DNA from: Begonia masoniana
Taxonomy: Eukaryota; Streptophyta; Magnoliopsida; Cucurbitales; Begoniaceae
Direction of reading: 5' to 3'
DNA: 64,000 nucleotides
Assembly (NCBI GenBank): GCA_022432975.1
Contig: CM039515.1
Coordinates: forward strand, 23,082,923 to 23,146,922
Within the stretch, counting starts at the first letter, position 1. Every line of letters begins with the position of its first letter. The translations under genes were made by a program, and so were the position numbers. Of this stretch, positions 33,963 through 48,067 are shown piece by piece. The notes beneath the pieces are model-generated. The model was not told the DNA's origin and did no database searches. It saw only the letters and a program-made list of their open reading frames with translations.

Positions 33963-36641
33963 TGTAGCGCCCCGAACCCGCCCCGGGCCCGGTGCGTTAC
34001 GTTGAAACCAAATCCCGTGTTTAAATGACGTTTAAAAGTAATTTAAATAAAATTCCCGACTCGGTTTTTGGGTTTTCCGAACCCTCAAATTTTCTTGGAA
34101 AGCGTGTCTAAAATACTTTGAAATACGTTGGAAAAATGTCGGGTTAAAATGGTTTGGAAAAAATGAAGTTTTAAAAAAAAATTTTAAAAAAGACAAGGAG
34201 GGGCGCTGATGGGCGCCGCGCGCGCGCCACGCTCCCACGCGCCCCTGGCGCGCGCACAGAGCGCGCCTGATGCGCGCCCTTGCACGCCTAGCCTGTGCCG
34301 GAGGCGATTACTCGCCTCCCGGTGGCGATTACTCGCCACCTTCTCTGCCGTTTTTGCCAAAAATCGCCCCAGAGGCGATTGCTCGCCTCCCCACGGCGTC
34401 CACTCGCCACCTCCTCCGGTTTTTGACCCCAAAACGCCCAAAAACTTGACTATTTCCCCGACTTTTGACTTACCTTCTCTTCTTTCATTTTTCCACGACA
34501 AAAACACCTCCAAAAATTCCGAAAATTTAAACATACCTTCCCGACACGTAGTTATTTTAAACGGAGAAATACAAAAATAGAAAACTTAACCCGACGTTAG
34601 TTATTTTAAAACCAAAACGGGCGGCGTAACGCCTAAATTTCTTTAAACCAAAACCTGAAAATTTACAGCAAAATATACTATTTCAAACCCCAAACACTAA
34701 CAACCATTACAAAAATAGTTTTAACCAAAACGACACACAAAATAAAATCATTTACCACGAAACTATACAACTGGTACTAAAACCTTTATAACAAACCGTT
34801 CACCACTTGTTCTATCTTACTTCCAACATACAAAAACATTACGAACGCGAAAACAACCATCTATCAAAATGTTCACCTCCCACACTACCCGATGAACAGT
34901 GGTCCAGACGCCCCGACAACAGAGTGCACCGGTGGACTCCGTACTCCTTCGACTGCGGCCTAATCCTGAGCTGTCTCATTGACCTCACCTATATAACACT
35001 CGTCACCTACACCACAGAATACAAAAAGATAAGCCTAATGCTTAGCAAGTAGGGAAATAATTCACAACAACACACTAAATGCTCAACTCAACCCTAACAT
35101 GCAGTTTCTACACACTCTGTTGCTTTCTTTTCATTTCGGTTGCAATTATCTTTCACTTTCAGGTGAATCAAGTAGGCAGACGCCCCCATACAGTCCAGGA
35201 TGGCCACGCAATGATCCACGGAGCTAGACCGGAGGCACACGTCCCAACACAGTCCAGGACGGCCAACACAAATCTCCCCCAATCGATCGTAGAATCCTCA
35301 TTGTGCACTTCAAGCACGAACAGGTCGAGGAATTCGTACTCACGACACATTACGTACATTAACAGGGCATCTCGAATAGAATCCCTCGCGGGGTGCTCAA
35401 CGAGCCACTTGCCCGACGAAGCTATTCTACTCGAGACCAAGTTGCATATCACTTCTTATCTTTTTTTCACATCATCCTCACCACTCAAACTTGCAAAAAC
35501 TCGTGATTTCGTAGTTTAGAAAACAATGATGCATGACACCCGATGCATAACAAAAGCAAAACATAACAAACAAACAACCAATCCCTACCGTTCTATGGTG
35601 TAGGCCCGAAGGCAACAAACACTCATCCACTACTTACCTGGTTGCTGCTCGATACTTTCTCGTTCACTCCGTCCAACAAAATCACACGTTCGATCACCTA
35701 AAAATAATGAGAAATCAACTTAGAAATTTACAAACTCTAAGGAAATTCTTAACCTAACTAATAGAACTATAACACAACCCCCAACCCGATCTTTACCCCA
35801 AAATTGACCGTCTAACTTCAAACGGTTATAACTCCCTCGTTTTACAACGGATTTCGACGTGCCAACCCAACTCGGAAACCTCTACACGTCTACTATCCAT
35901 TGAATCACTCAAATCAACCATCCAAACACAAGGGCTAAGTCGGACATGCCAAAACAGAACTGGTGCACTTTAGGGTAAAAACCGATTTTTCACACTTTCA
36001 CTTCCAATCTTCAATCCAACCACTCCAACGACTTAAACTAAGTCATTCAACAACCAAAACATCAAAATAGGGAAGAAATCTAACATTTCAACTCACATTT
36101 TCGGAATCCCTAACCTAGGGTTTTCTAACTCTCCCTAAAACCACCCAACACACCCTAAAAACTCTTCCAAACTTCATCCCATAGCACATAAACTAAAACC
36201 CATGTAAATTTACCTTGCAATCACTTGAAGAAATGAAGAAAGAAGGAGAGGAAACGTCGGCTATGGAGGAAAGGAGAGAGACACGATGGAGGAGAGGAAG
36301 ATGAGTGAAAAATAAACCATTTCTTTTCTTTTTATTCCTTCATTTAATTCACCAAGTCAATTTATCATTTAACCCTCCCTTTTCACCTTTAATCCAACGC
36401 CAAACCCACCTCTAAACCACCACTTTTTCTTCCCATCACCTTCACAATTTGATTGGTTAACACACATTGACACATTGACAAGTCACACTCAAACTCTCCA
36501 CCAATCACAATTGGGTTTGACTTGTCAAACTTTCCACTAATCACCTTTATCTTCTAATAACCTTCTAATCCCCTCACAAAGCACTCTCATACATCACTAA
36601 CTTAGGTCTAGAAACGTAGTCAAAATTTTCCGGGTGTTACA
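33963..36641 (-). repeat. E5 3' LTR
   Basis: 2679 bp. On its own strand it starts TGTAACACCCGG and ends GGGGCGCTACA. It has palindromes at 34300-34413 (GGAGGCGATTACTCGCCTCC, GGTGGCGATTACTCGCCACC and relatives), branch point TTGCTAAGC near 35040, a GCC-TTCG-GGC stem-loop near 35600 and a donor near 35635. Confidence 0.95.
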
Positions 36642-39600
36642 ATCCACCCTCCTTACAAAAATTTTGTCCTCAAAATTTGGGTACCTGAAGAGCTCAGGAT
36701 AGCGCTCCATCACGTCCTGTTGACGCTCCCACGTTGCCTCCTCAACGTTGTGGTTGCGCCACAGCACTTTCACCAGTGGAATGTCCTTGTTGCGCAATTT
36801 CTTCACTGCATAATCCAATATTTCCACCGGTTTCTCCTCGTAGGACAATGTAGGCTGTACATCGATGTCCTGTTGCACCACGACATGCGATGGATCCCTA
36901 AGGCACTTTCGCAGCATCGATACGTGAAATACATCATGCACACCCTCCATAGAAGCAGGCAACTCTAATTGATACGCCGTCTTTCCTATTCGTTTTACAA
37001 TCGGGAATGGACCAACATATCTCGGAGTCAACTTCCCTCTCTTCCCGAATCTCATCACACCCTTAAACGGCGATATCTTCAAGAACACCTCATCTCCTAT
37101 CTCAAACTCCAGCTCCCGCCTCCTACCATCTGCATAACTCTTTTGGCGACTCTGAGCTGTCAAAATACACTGTCGAATGAACTGGATCTTATCTGTCGTT
37201 TGCTGAACAATCTCCGGTCCAATCAAACCAGATTCTCCGACTTCGTCCCAATAAAGAGGCGATCTGCACTTCCTTCCGTATAGAGCCTCGTACGGAGCCA
37301 TTCCAATAGTATCCTGATAACTATTGTTATACGAGAACTCCACCAAAGGTATATACCTATTCCAGGAACCCTGAAATTCCAACACACACGCTCGGAGCAT
37401 ATCCTCAAGAGTCTGAATAGTACGCTCAGATTGTCCGTCCGTCTGAGGATGAAAAGCAGTGCTGAAGTTCAATTGAGTCCCCATCGCCTTATGTAGACTC
37501 TTCCAAAATTTTGAAGTGAACCTCGGGTCCCTGTCAGATACAATCGAAGTCGGCACACCATGTAATCTCAAGATCTCCTGTATGTAGAGTTCAGCAAACT
37601 GATCCATACTGTATGTCATCTTTACTGGCAGAAAGTGGGCTGACTTCGTCAAACGATCTACGATCACCCATATGCCATCAAATTCTTTCGTCGTCCTAGG
37701 CAATCCAACAACGAAATCCATGGAAATCTGGTCCCATTTCCACTCAGGAACCGGCAATGGCTGCAACCTTCCAGCAGGCCTCTGATGCTCTGCCTTCACC
37801 TGCTGACAGATCAAACATGTTTCCACGAATTCAGCCACTGACTTCTTCATGCCGGGCCACCAGTAATGCTGCTTGAGGTCCCTGTACATCTTTGTACTGC
37901 CTGGGTGCACAGAAAACCTCGACGAATGAGCTTCAGCTAAAATCTCTTTCCGAAGCTGTTCGCTGCTCGGAACATACCACCGATTACAGAACTTCAAGAT
38001 ACCATCGTCCGAGTAGCTGAACTCCGTCCTATCATCAGACACCATACTCAGCTTAAATTTATTGCACTCCGCATCTCCCTGCTAAGCTTCTCTGATTTTC
38101 TCCAAAATAGTAGGTTTCAGAGATAAAGCTGATAACACAGCAGTTACATTGGAAATTAACTCTAAATCAAATCTCTGAAACTCCGTGTTCAACTCCCTAG
38201 ACATCTCCACCTTCATGGCTGCAACGGATGCAGAAACGCGACTTAAAGCATCTGCAACTACATTGGCCTTCCCTGGGTGGTATTTAATCTCCAGATCATA
38301 GTCCTTCATGAACTCTAACCATTGCCGTTGTCTCATATTCAGTTCCTTCTGAGTGAAAAGATATTTCAGACTTTTATGATCTGAATATACCTCGCACTGC
38401 TGACCATATAAATAATGCCGCCAGATTTTATAAGCAAACACCACAGCAGCTAACTCCAGGTCGTGGGTCAGATAATTCTTCTCATAAGATTTTAGCTGTC
38501 TAGAAGCATATGCTATCACCTTATCATTCTGCATAAGCACGCAACCCAGACCAATCCGAGAAGCATCACAATAAATACAGAACTTCTCCTCAGCTACAGG
38601 CAACGTCAAAATCAGAGCTGTAGTCAATTGCTGTTTCAACGTCTGAAAACTTAACTCACACTCTTCAGACCATTCATACTTCACGTCTTTTCGTGTCAGA
38701 CGAGTCATAGGTGCTGCAATTTTAGAAAACCCCTCAATAAATCTTCTGTAATAGCCCGCCAATCCCAGAAAACTCCGAATCTCGCTAACATTCTTCGGTT
38801 GAGGCCATTCATTAATTGACTGAATCTTGGCCGGATCCACTGATATTCCGCCACTGCTAATAACGTAGCCAAGAAAGTGCACCTTGGTTAACCAAAAGTC
38901 GCACTTCGATAACTTAGCATATAGTTGTTGCCGCCTCAGAATTTCCAGAACTATCCTCAAATGCTCCTTATGCTCCTCTTCATCACGGGAATAAACTAAA
39001 ATATCATCAATAAATACAATCACAAACTTATTGAGATATTCTCTGAACACTCGATTCCTTAGGTCCATAAAGGCGGCTGGAGCATTCGTCAAACCAAACG
39101 ACATAACCAGGAACTCATAATGTCCATACCGAGTCCTGAAAGCCGTTTTCGGGATATCCTGCGATCTAACTTTCAGCTGGTAGTATCCCGATCTCAGATC
39201 AATCTTAGAAAATATCCGGGCTTCTTGCAGCTGATCAAACAAATCATCTATCCTTGGCAATGGATATTTGTTTTTCACCGTTAGTTTGTTCAACTTCCGG
39301 TAATCAATGCACATTCGAAGTGACCCGTCCTTCTTCTTAACAAATAGCACGGGCGCTCCCCAGGGCGAAAAACTAGGGCGTATAAAGCCCTTATCGACCA
39401 ATTCTTCCAATTGCTTTTTCAGTTCTTTCAACTCAGGAGGAGCCAACCTATAAGGATTCTTCGACACCGGCTCTACTCCAGGATAAGTGTCAATTGCGAA
39501 CTTGATTTCCCGGTCCGGAGGTAGACCAAGCAAATCATCTAAAAACACTTCAGGAAAATCACGAACAATATCTATCTTCTAAAGCTTAACTTCTACCAAA

Positions 39601-41189
39601 GACTGAGAATCTACAATAGTGGCAAGAAAACACGTAAACTCACCAATAACAGATTTCCGAGCATCCATGGGTGCCATAACTGAGAACCTCTTCATGTTCT
39701 TCAAAGCTTGAAATGAAAAATTTTCACCGCTCGGAGGTTGGAAATTTACAATCCCTGCTCTGCAATCAATCGTCGCATGGTGCCGAAACAGCCAATCCAT
39801 ACCGAGTATCACATCATACCCGGTTATCCCCATAACGATTAAATCAGCAGGTAAAGTCTTCCTTCCGACTGTCACCAAACTGTTAGGAACTACCTGCGCA
39901 GAATGCATATACTCGCCGGATGGTAATTGCACAATATACGCACTTTCCATCGGCTCTACCTCTAACTGTACTTTCGCCACAAATGCTACCGCTACGAAGG
40001 AATGGGACGCTCCTGAATCTATCAAAGTAAATGCAGGCACCGAATTAACAAATACAGTACCTGAAATAACGGCTGCTCGATCTTCTCCCTCAGGCTCTAT
40101 CATCGCGAAGATTTTGGGCCTTGCCTTGACTGGTTCTTTCTTCGCCGTAGGGCAATCCCTTGCCATGTGACCAGGTTTGTTGCAATTAAAACATTGAAGA
40201 ACTTTCGGCTTCGGGCAGTCTCGAAACATGTGACCAGACTTAAAGCAATTGTAACATTTTCCTTCATACTGACCGCACTCTCCCGGGTGCGACTTTAAAC
40301 ATTTTGGACATTGTGAAAACAACTTCCTCTGTTGTGATTGTTTTTGAGGCTTCTTGTCTCCCCTTTGATCTTTCAGATTTCCTCCCGGTCGTTTCATACC
40401 TTGAGACTGAGAAGAGGATCCACCTCTGCCAAATTGTGCGGTAATATCCTTGAACATCCGTTTTGGTGCTTCTACGGATTTAAGAATCTTACCAGCCGAT
40501 ACCTCCACTTCTATAGCTTTAGCCACCACACGGTTAAACGGCACGCCATTAATCCCGAAAGTCTTTACTAACATTTCAATTTCTGGCTTCAACCCTTGTA
40601 CAAACTGAAAAATCTTATCTTCCTCTCTGCTGACCATATGGCTGGCAAACTTGGACAGTGCTTCAAACTGCTGAATATAGTCCCCCACAGACCCGGTTTG
40701 CTTTAAAGCCATGAACTCCGATCGCTTTTCGGCTTGAACCGTTCGGTTATAATATTTCTCATAAAACAGTTCCTTAAATTCCTCCCAGGTCATACTCTGT
40801 ACATCTGTCGTAGCTTTTACGGTTCCCCACAAGCTTTTGGCACTACTAGACAGGTGGAACGTCGCATGTTTCACCTTGTTCTCATCCTCCACCTCCGCAA
40901 CAATAAACATCTCTTCAACTGTACAAATCCAACTCTCAGCAGCTGTCGGATCCGTCAGACGCCCTTCAAAGGCCGGAGGCTTTAACCTTCGAAACCTTTC
41001 TCCACTAGAGCCAGCTCCAGAGCTGGACCCCGCTCCAAGGCCTCCCTGTAATCCTTGATTCATAAAAACACCGAGCAATTGAGCTTGCATAGTCAAAAGA
41101 TCCCTGAGTTGTTTATTAGGGTCCTAAGGTGGCTCGGGCTCATTCCGGGGTCGTCCAGGTCGTCTTGGCTGTCTTTGGTTTCTAGGCAT
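36597..41189 (-). pseudogene. gag-pol: E5 gag-pol (Gag, PR, RT, RNase H, INT, chromodomain-like tail), three TAG stops
   Basis: One frame runs from ATG 41189 (MPRNQRQPRR) to 36597, broken only by TAG at 41124, 39579 and 38082. Gag has SWICTVEEMF and three zinc knuckles: CPKCLKSHPGEC, CYNCFKSGHMFRDC, CFNCNKPGHMARDC. Protease has LIDSGASHSF. RT has [16 protein letters not shown] and FIDD at 39003-39014. RNase H has CDAS, HDLELAA, SDHKSL, VADALSR. Integrase has ETCLICQQ, MDFVVG, SDRDPRFTSKF and [11 protein letters not shown]. The tail VLWRNHNVEEATWE is chromodomain-like. E2 has Q at two of the three stops. The frame has no stop at the usual FRY end: it runs through the polypurine tract into the LTR. 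A single TAG in each place could also be read through, but decay is simpler. Confidence 0.94.
36642..36654 (-). other. E5 polypurine tract
   Basis: The complement reads TAAGGAGGGTGGA, beside the 3' LTR and inside the open pol frame. Confidence 0.88.
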
Positions 41190-41330
41190 TCTCTTTCTAT
41201 TCCTGTAAAGGTTAGAAATTCTAATCTTAGAAAAGAAACTAACTAAAGTTAAGAAATACTTACAGTCGGTGAAGCATGTTGCACGGCGGCCGGTATTGTC
41301 GGGTAATCCTTTGAACGACTCGACCACTAA

Positions 41331-41343
41331 CGCTCTGATACCA
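41331..41343 (-). other. E5 primer-binding site (tRNA-Met)
   Basis: The complement reads TGGTATCAGAGCG, 4 nt from the 5' LTR. Confidence 0.92.
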
Positions 41344-41347
41344 TCTT

Positions 41348-44052
41348 TGTAGCGCCCCGAACACGCCTCGGGCCCGGTGCGTTACGTTGAAACCAAATCC
41401 CGTGTTTAAATGACGTTTAAAAGTAATTTAAATAAAATTTGCGACTCGGTTTTTGGGTTTTCCGAACCTCAATTTTTCTTGGAAAGCGTGTCTAAAATAC
41501 TTTGAAATACGTTGGAAAAATGTCGGGTTAAAATGGTTCGGAAAAAATGAAGTTTTAAAAAAAAATTTAAAAAAAGACAAGGAGGGGCTCTGATAAGCGC
41601 CGCGCGCGCGCCACAATCCCACGCGCCCCTTGTGCGCGATGCGCGCCTAGCGCGCGCCCTTGCGCGCCTGGCCTGTGCCGGAGGCGATTACTCGCCTCCC
41701 GGTGGCGATTACTCGCCACCTTCTCTGCCGTTTTCGCCAAAAATCGCCCCAGAGGCGATTGCTCGCCTCCCCACGGCGTCCACTCGCCACCTCCTCGGGT
41801 TTTTGACCCCAAAACGCCCAAAAACTTGACTTTTTCCCCGACTTTTGACTTACCTTCTCTTCCTTCATTTTTCCACGACAAAAACACCTCCAAAAATTCC
41901 AAAAATTTAAACATACCTTCCCGACACCTAAACCTTCAAAGCCCATAAAAATTTTGGAAAACCGACTTCAAACGGAGAAATACAAAAATAGAAAACTTAA
42001 CCCGACGTTAGTAATTTTAAAACCAAAACGGGCGGCGTAACGCCTAAATTTCTTTAAACCAAAACCTGAAAATTTACAGCAAAATATACTATTTCAAACG
42101 CCAAACACTAACAACCATTACAAAAATAGTTTCAACCAAAACAACACACAAAATAAAATCATTTACCACGAAACTATACAACCGGTACTAAAACCTTTAT
42201 AACAAACCGTTCACCACTTGTTCTATCTTACTTCCAACATACAAAAACATTACGAACGCGAAAACAACCATCTATCAAAATGTTCACCTCCCACACTACC
42301 CGAGGAACAGTGGTCCAGACGCCCCGACAACAGCCTGCACCGGCGGACTCCGTACTCCTCTGACTACGGCCTAATCCTGAGCTGTCTCATCGACCTGACC
42401 TGTATAACACTCGTCACCTACACCACAGAACACAAAAAAATAAGCCTAATGCTTAGCAAGTAGGGAAATAATGCACAACAACACACCAAATGCTCGACTC
42501 AACCCTAACATGCAGTTTCTACACACTCTGTTGCTTTCTTTTCATTTCGGTTGCAATTATCTTTCACTTTCAGGTGAATCAAGTAGGCACACACCCCCAC
42601 ACAGTCCAGGACGGCCACGCCTTGATCCACGGAGCTAGACCGGAGGCACACGTCCCAACACAGTCCAGGACGGCCAACACGAATCTCCCCCAATCGATCG
42701 TAGAATCCTCATTGTGCACTTCAAGCACGAACAGGTCAAGGAATTCGTACTCACGACACATTACGTACATTAACAGGGCATCTCGAATAGAATCCCTCGC
42801 GGGGTGCTCAACGAGCCACTTGCCCGACGAAGCTATTCTACTCGAGACCAAGTTGCATATCACTTCTTATTTTTCTTTCACATCATCCTCACCACTCAAA
42901 CATGCAAAAACTCGTGATTTCGTAGTTTAGAAAACAATGATGCATGACACCCGATGCATAACAAAAACAAAACATAACAAACAAACAACCAATCCGTACC
43001 GTTCTATGGTGTAGGCCCGAAGGCAACAAACACTCATCCACTACTTACCTGGTTGCTGCTCGATACTTTCTCGTTCACTCCGTCCAACAAAATCACACGT
43101 TCGATCACCTAAAAATAATGAGAAATCAACTTAGAAATTTACAAACTCTAAGGAAATTCTTAACCTAACTAATAGAACTATAACACAACCCCCAACCCGA
43201 TCTTTACCCCAAAATTGACCGTCTAACTTCAAACGGTTATAACTCCCTCGTTTTACAACGGATTTTGACGTGCCAACCCAACTCAGAAACCTCTACACGT
43301 CTACTATCCATTGAATCACTCAAATCAACCATCCAAACACAAGGGCTAAGTCGGACATGCCAAAACAGAACCGGTGCACTTTAGGGTAAAAACCGATTTT
43401 TCACACTTTCACTCCAATCTTCAATCCAACCACTCCAACGACTTAAACTAAGTCATTCAACAACCAAAACATCAAAATAGGGAAGAAATCTAACATTTCA
43501 ACTCAGATTTTCGGAATCCCTAACCTAGGGTTTTCTAACTCTCCCTAAAACCACCCAACACACCCTAAAAACTCTTCCAAACATCATCCCATAGCACATA
43601 AACTAAAACCCATGTAAATTTACCTTGCAATCACTTGAAGAAATGAAGAAAAAAGGAGAGGAAACATCGGCTATGGAGGAAAGGAGAGAGACACGATGGA
43701 GGAGAGGAAGATGAGTGAAAAATAAACCATTTCTTTTCTTTTTATTCCTTCATTTAATTCACCAAGTCAATTTACCATTTAACCCTCCCCCTTTCACCTT
43801 TAATCCAACGCCAAACCCACCTCTAAACCACCACTTTTTCTTCCCATCACCTTCACAATTTGATTGGTTAACACACATTGACACATTGACAAGTCACACT
43901 CAAACTCTCCACCAATCACAATTGGGTTTGACTTGTCAAACTTTCCACTAATCACCTTTTTCTTCCAATAACCTTCTAATCCCCTCACAAAGCACTCTCA
44001 TACATCACTAACTTAGGTCCAGACACGTAGTCAAAATTTTCCGGGTGTTACA
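41348..44052 (-). repeat. E5 5' LTR
   Basis: 2705 bp, same layout as the 3' LTR. Palindromes are at 41680-41699 and 41701-41720 (GGAGGCGATTACTCGCCTCC and GGTGGCGATTACTCGCCACC), and the stem-loop GCC-TTCG-GGC at 43015-43024. Confidence 0.95.
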
Positions 44053-45307
44053 CCAACATTCAAAACTCAACAGAATACTATTATCAGAAAATCTAAAAAA
44101 AAAAACGTATTCAAAGCATTGAAACCACTACTATCATGAAAACTCAACATACTTAAAATTTAAACATTGTCAACTAAACCCTCACACCAACTGACATTAG
44201 TTAAACCGCCTCATCAAGTACCAGGTCCGTGGCATGAATGTGCTCCTCCAACCAGCCTATCCCTCAACAAACTCAGAGAAATCACCTGCTGTCACTTCTT
44301 CACCTACATCACAAAACTCATCTATTAGCCTAATGCTAAGCAAGTAAAGCAATAATGAAATGATATGCTGAAACATAAATCCTAAGCATGCAGTTTCTAC
44401 TTTCTCATCTCAGTTGTACATTCGTTCATTTACTGATCTGATCCCTCGGTTCCCTTGGGAGTGGGATCAATTCTCCCAATGTTATACATCCTCTTCTCGA
44501 TTAAGAGGCAGATGAATTCCCTTAATAGCTATTCTGATCCCTCACTTCTCTTGGGAGTGGGATCAATTCTTCCAATGTTATAAATCCTCTTCATCAGTTA
44601 AGGGGTGAATTAGTTCCCTTAATAGCCAACACATTTCAATTTGTACTTGCCTTTTCATAACACTACATATAAATTCATTTTCGTATTCTTTCAAAAACAT
44701 GATGCATAACACGCAGAAAATACCCAAACATGCATAAACCTACTGTTTTGTGATGTAGGCCCGAAGGCACACACAGTACTTCACTTACCTGGATTCCTGG
44801 GAATTGTTTGGTGGCTAACCACTTCGGGTTTTGCTCAAACCTAAAACCGTAGACAGTGTATTAGTTATACTTCATTCTAAACTATCCAGGAGTCTAAGGA
44901 AATTAGTTTGGAAGCTCAGATCCTCGTGCATTTCCGATTCTGCACTAAACCCAAAACTACACTCATTCACAACACTCCCAAAACACATACATTGCACTTC
45001 CTCTGCTATCTAACCGTCGAGTCATAAAGAAAATGAAGGAACTCACTGGAGAAGTCGGAGGGAAAATCGCATGGAGCTCTAATGAGCTTGAGCAGAATAC
45101 CGAGAAAGGAAAATGAGGGAACAGTGGCGGCTAAACCTCATTAAACCCTCCCTTAAATACGTTATCCACAATAAATTGCAATTTATCATTTTTTCCTTAC
45201 TCATTCACTTATTAACCTAATCACTAAATCACCCAAATTTAAATTTTAAAGCATTCTCTAAAATGAAAAAGGTAAATCGGTTAATAGAAACCGGGTGTTA
45301 CACCGTC

Positions 45308-46672
45308 TCTATTTCCTTTCCCCCGATCTAATGGCACTCGAGTTCTAATTTACCTCACACGTCATCAATCTTAGCCTAAGCTATTTATGAAGTCATAGGC
45401 TTCAACTTCGTTACATACGAGTTGAACCCTTGAAATTTTCTAACTTAGCCTTACAGGCACTTGAACGTTTTTCGTACGAGTTCCTATTCCTCTCATTCAA
45501 CAATTCCTATACCTCCTCAAATCATACAACACTAAACACTCATGAACTAAACCTCAATTCTATCTTTCCCTGTTTAACTAACAATTCTCTTATTCCTATC
45601 TCTTAGACTACACAACATTACTTCCAATCTTTTTACCTCAAGTTTATCAACACTTATACAAATATCTAATTTCACTCGAGATTTTCTCTGAAATGTACTA
45701 ACTAATCGATCTACTCACTTTTGTTCTCCCAACTCGAGTTCTAAATGTTCTCCTAAATTTCTCTACAACAATTAGCCCAACAACCTTCTTGTTTGCAAAT
45801 TTGTTGTAGCTAACATAATACCCTTACTCCCAGTCTCCAACTTGTTACTTTTCTACAATTGATACTCACTCTCGCTAATTCACTATACCTCATAACATCG
45901 TGTGCATTACTTTAAACCTCAGAACATGTTCTTTAATCCCCCTAAGGATCAATCAATTTCATACCCTGAGTAACATCTTGCATCTAACTTTGACCCTCTA
46001 ATGTCTCAAATTTATTGGCCTTCCCAACTCTAAGTATATCTCATGATTTCCACCCTCGGTATTGATTAATACAAACACTCCTACGTGATCACTCGGATTT
46101 CACATTCACGACCTTGCACTGATTAATCACATCCTCTAAAAGTACTACGGCAATAACTACTTCTTATACATTCTCAACAATTTAATTAAACTAGACGCTC
46201 GAATACAGTCTACATCTAGATACTCTCACTGTACGTGAATCTAAATATACTACTTTTTGATATCTCCTCTTATCCACGTAAACGTACTAACGGTATCACG
46301 ACGGCCTAGAGTATCTTTCGATAATTTTGTTTCTAACTTCAAACTCCTCTCCGATTCATCGTATCCTAAACCTCCAAAGGTTTGCTAACTAGGGCTCCAT
46401 TTCTATCTATTCCAATCTTATCTCTCATAAGATGTATCACACTAAGGGTAACAAAATCCTAGGGGTACCATTCTTACAATCACACTCAGTTATCTAATTC
46501 GATGCATATCTTCCCCATTCTAAGGTCTACCTCGCCTTGCATTTAGCCCACCATAACATCTCCCTTTTCACACTAGAACGTACCTCACACCTTCCCTAAC
46601 TACTATCACTTCCACCCAAGCTAACGTTTAAACTCACCTCAAGCTGACCATACCTCTTTTTCTCACATCCTT
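45308..46672 (-). other. E4 non-coding internal region, second part
   Basis: Pyrimidine-rich on +, stops in all frames, no motif. It continues the sequence left of S3 and ends at the E6 insertion. Confidence 0.72.
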
Positions 46673-48067
46673 TGTAATACCCGGCTTTACGGGTTATTAT
46701 TATTTTAATATAAAATGGCATTTTTGTAAATATATCAAATCGAGTCAGTTTTGCAAAAAGAAGACATTAATAGAATCTTAACGATTAATAGGAGTTTTAA
46801 GAAAATTATGAGATTTTTTGGAGTAGTAACGCTTAATTCTGAGTAATTACATTTCTCGAAATGTAAAAGACGTTGTAGTGAAAATAGTAAACGAGGTCCG
46901 ATTTGCGAACGGCCAGTTTTAATAAATCTCAAATAATAAGCTGGACTTATTGGTGAAATAAGGAAATTTGGAGAAGCCAAATAGCTAGTTAATTAACGAA
47001 ACAAAGGACGAAACAAATAGAAAATCAAAGGAAGGGCAAAACGGTAATTTGCCAAACCAATATTATAAATTAACCTAAATTCTTTTCTTCTTCATTTCAT
47101 TTTCTCCTCTGTCGCCTGAAAAACCAGAGAGCTCCTCTCTGCCATCGACGGTTCTTCGACATTCCGACCTCCATTCGTCCTCGTTCTTCACGTTTTCTCC
47201 TCCAATCGACGCTCTAGGTATGAATCTATAGTCTTAAAGCGTTAGTTTTTGGTTTTTAGAAAATTATACGTTTAGGTTATACGATTAGGGTTTTGTTAAA
47301 AATGCAATTTAGGGTTCGAAATTTATAGATTTGCCGTGTTTAAGGATATAAAGGATGTATTGAACGTCATTGTAGGAAGTTAAATCGATTTGTGAAAAAG
47401 TTAAAATTTGTCGGGTTTTTAGGAAAACTCGTTAATTGTGGTTTTGAACTATCGAGCATTAATTTGTGGTTTAAATGCTTCGATTAGTTAAGTTAAGATT
47501 TTAGGAATTTCCTTAGTTAAGGATTTTGCTAGTTCGAGCATTTAATTGTTTAAGCTCGTTTTAACGACAATTTGGTGAAATTGCTTAGGTAAACAACGCT
47601 CGTGGATGGAGCTTGAAGTTCAACGCGCACGAGGTAAGTTCTCGTGATCTTCTCTGGCCGATTGGCCTACACCGTACGTTGAGGTCGTCTCGAGGAATTT
47701 TGGTGACGCTTTTAGTTTAAATTGTTTTGGTTGGGTAGTTAGATAAGATATGCTTTTAATAGCTTTTATTGTCTTGATGGTATGCATGTTGTTTGTTTAC
47801 TTTAAGTACGTAACTGTTCATGCATCACGGTTTTAAATTATGCATAGAAAATGAATTTTTGCACAATGTTTTAAAGAAAATGGCGATGCGGCCTGGAGAG
47901 GGGCTATTGATTTATTGTGTAGGCACGAAGGGGTCTGTCACAATACCGCATCTAATATGTACTCATACAGTTATAGGTCATGCGAGATGGGGCTCAGACA
48001 CGGCTGTACGTGTTGTAAGCGTGTACTCCCCTCCTCTAGCTGGAAAGGGTAGTCCGACTGCTGGATG

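Larger units (their letters stand above)
33963..44052 (-). mobile_element. E5: full-length autonomous-type Ty3/gypsy element
   Basis: LTRs 33963-36641 and 41348-44052, gag-pol between, tRNA-Met primer-binding site and polypurine tract. TSD ccaac is at 33958-33962 and 44053-44057. The LTRs differ visibly in a GC-rich stretch (34200-34300 against 41580-41680), so it is older than E1 and E3. It is inserted in S3. C-terminal features suggest the Tekay lineage. Confidence 0.97.
30265..45302 (-). mobile_element. S3: solo LTR (E2 family), split by S4 and E5
   Basis: Pieces are 30265-30509, 33352-33962 and 44058-45302, about 2.1 kb in total, near the 2026 bp of the E2 LTR. TSD ccgtc is at 30260-30264 and 45303-45307. 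It shares TGACGTCA/CATC words and the GCC-TTCG-GGC stem-loop (near 44758) with E2. Confidence 0.93.
24646..46672 (-). mobile_element. E4: non-autonomous-type element, 3' LTR and part of internal region, cut by S2, S3 and E6
   Basis: The LTR at 24646-29401 is followed by a polypurine tract (complement of 29402-29414) and non-coding sequence at 29415-30264 and 45308-46672. S3 lies between these two parts (TSD ccgtc). Net internal sequence is about 2.2 kb, like E1. Gag and the 5' LTR would lie beyond E6 and E7, outside the window. Confidence 0.82.

Noticed and set aside
34184..34580. Frames of 116-123 codons in the E5 LTR (also near 41567-41946)
   Set aside because: GC-rich palindrome island of the LTR, open on both strands, not conserved as protein between the two LTRs.
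35079..35519. 146-codon frame, repeated at 42490-42930
   Set aside because: It is present in both E5 LTRs only because the LTRs are copies. It lies antisense to the element and has no motif.
39579..39581. TAG between protease and RT of E5 as programmed readthrough
   Set aside because: Two more TAG stops lie elsewhere in the same frame and E2 has Q here without a stop, so random decay is simpler.
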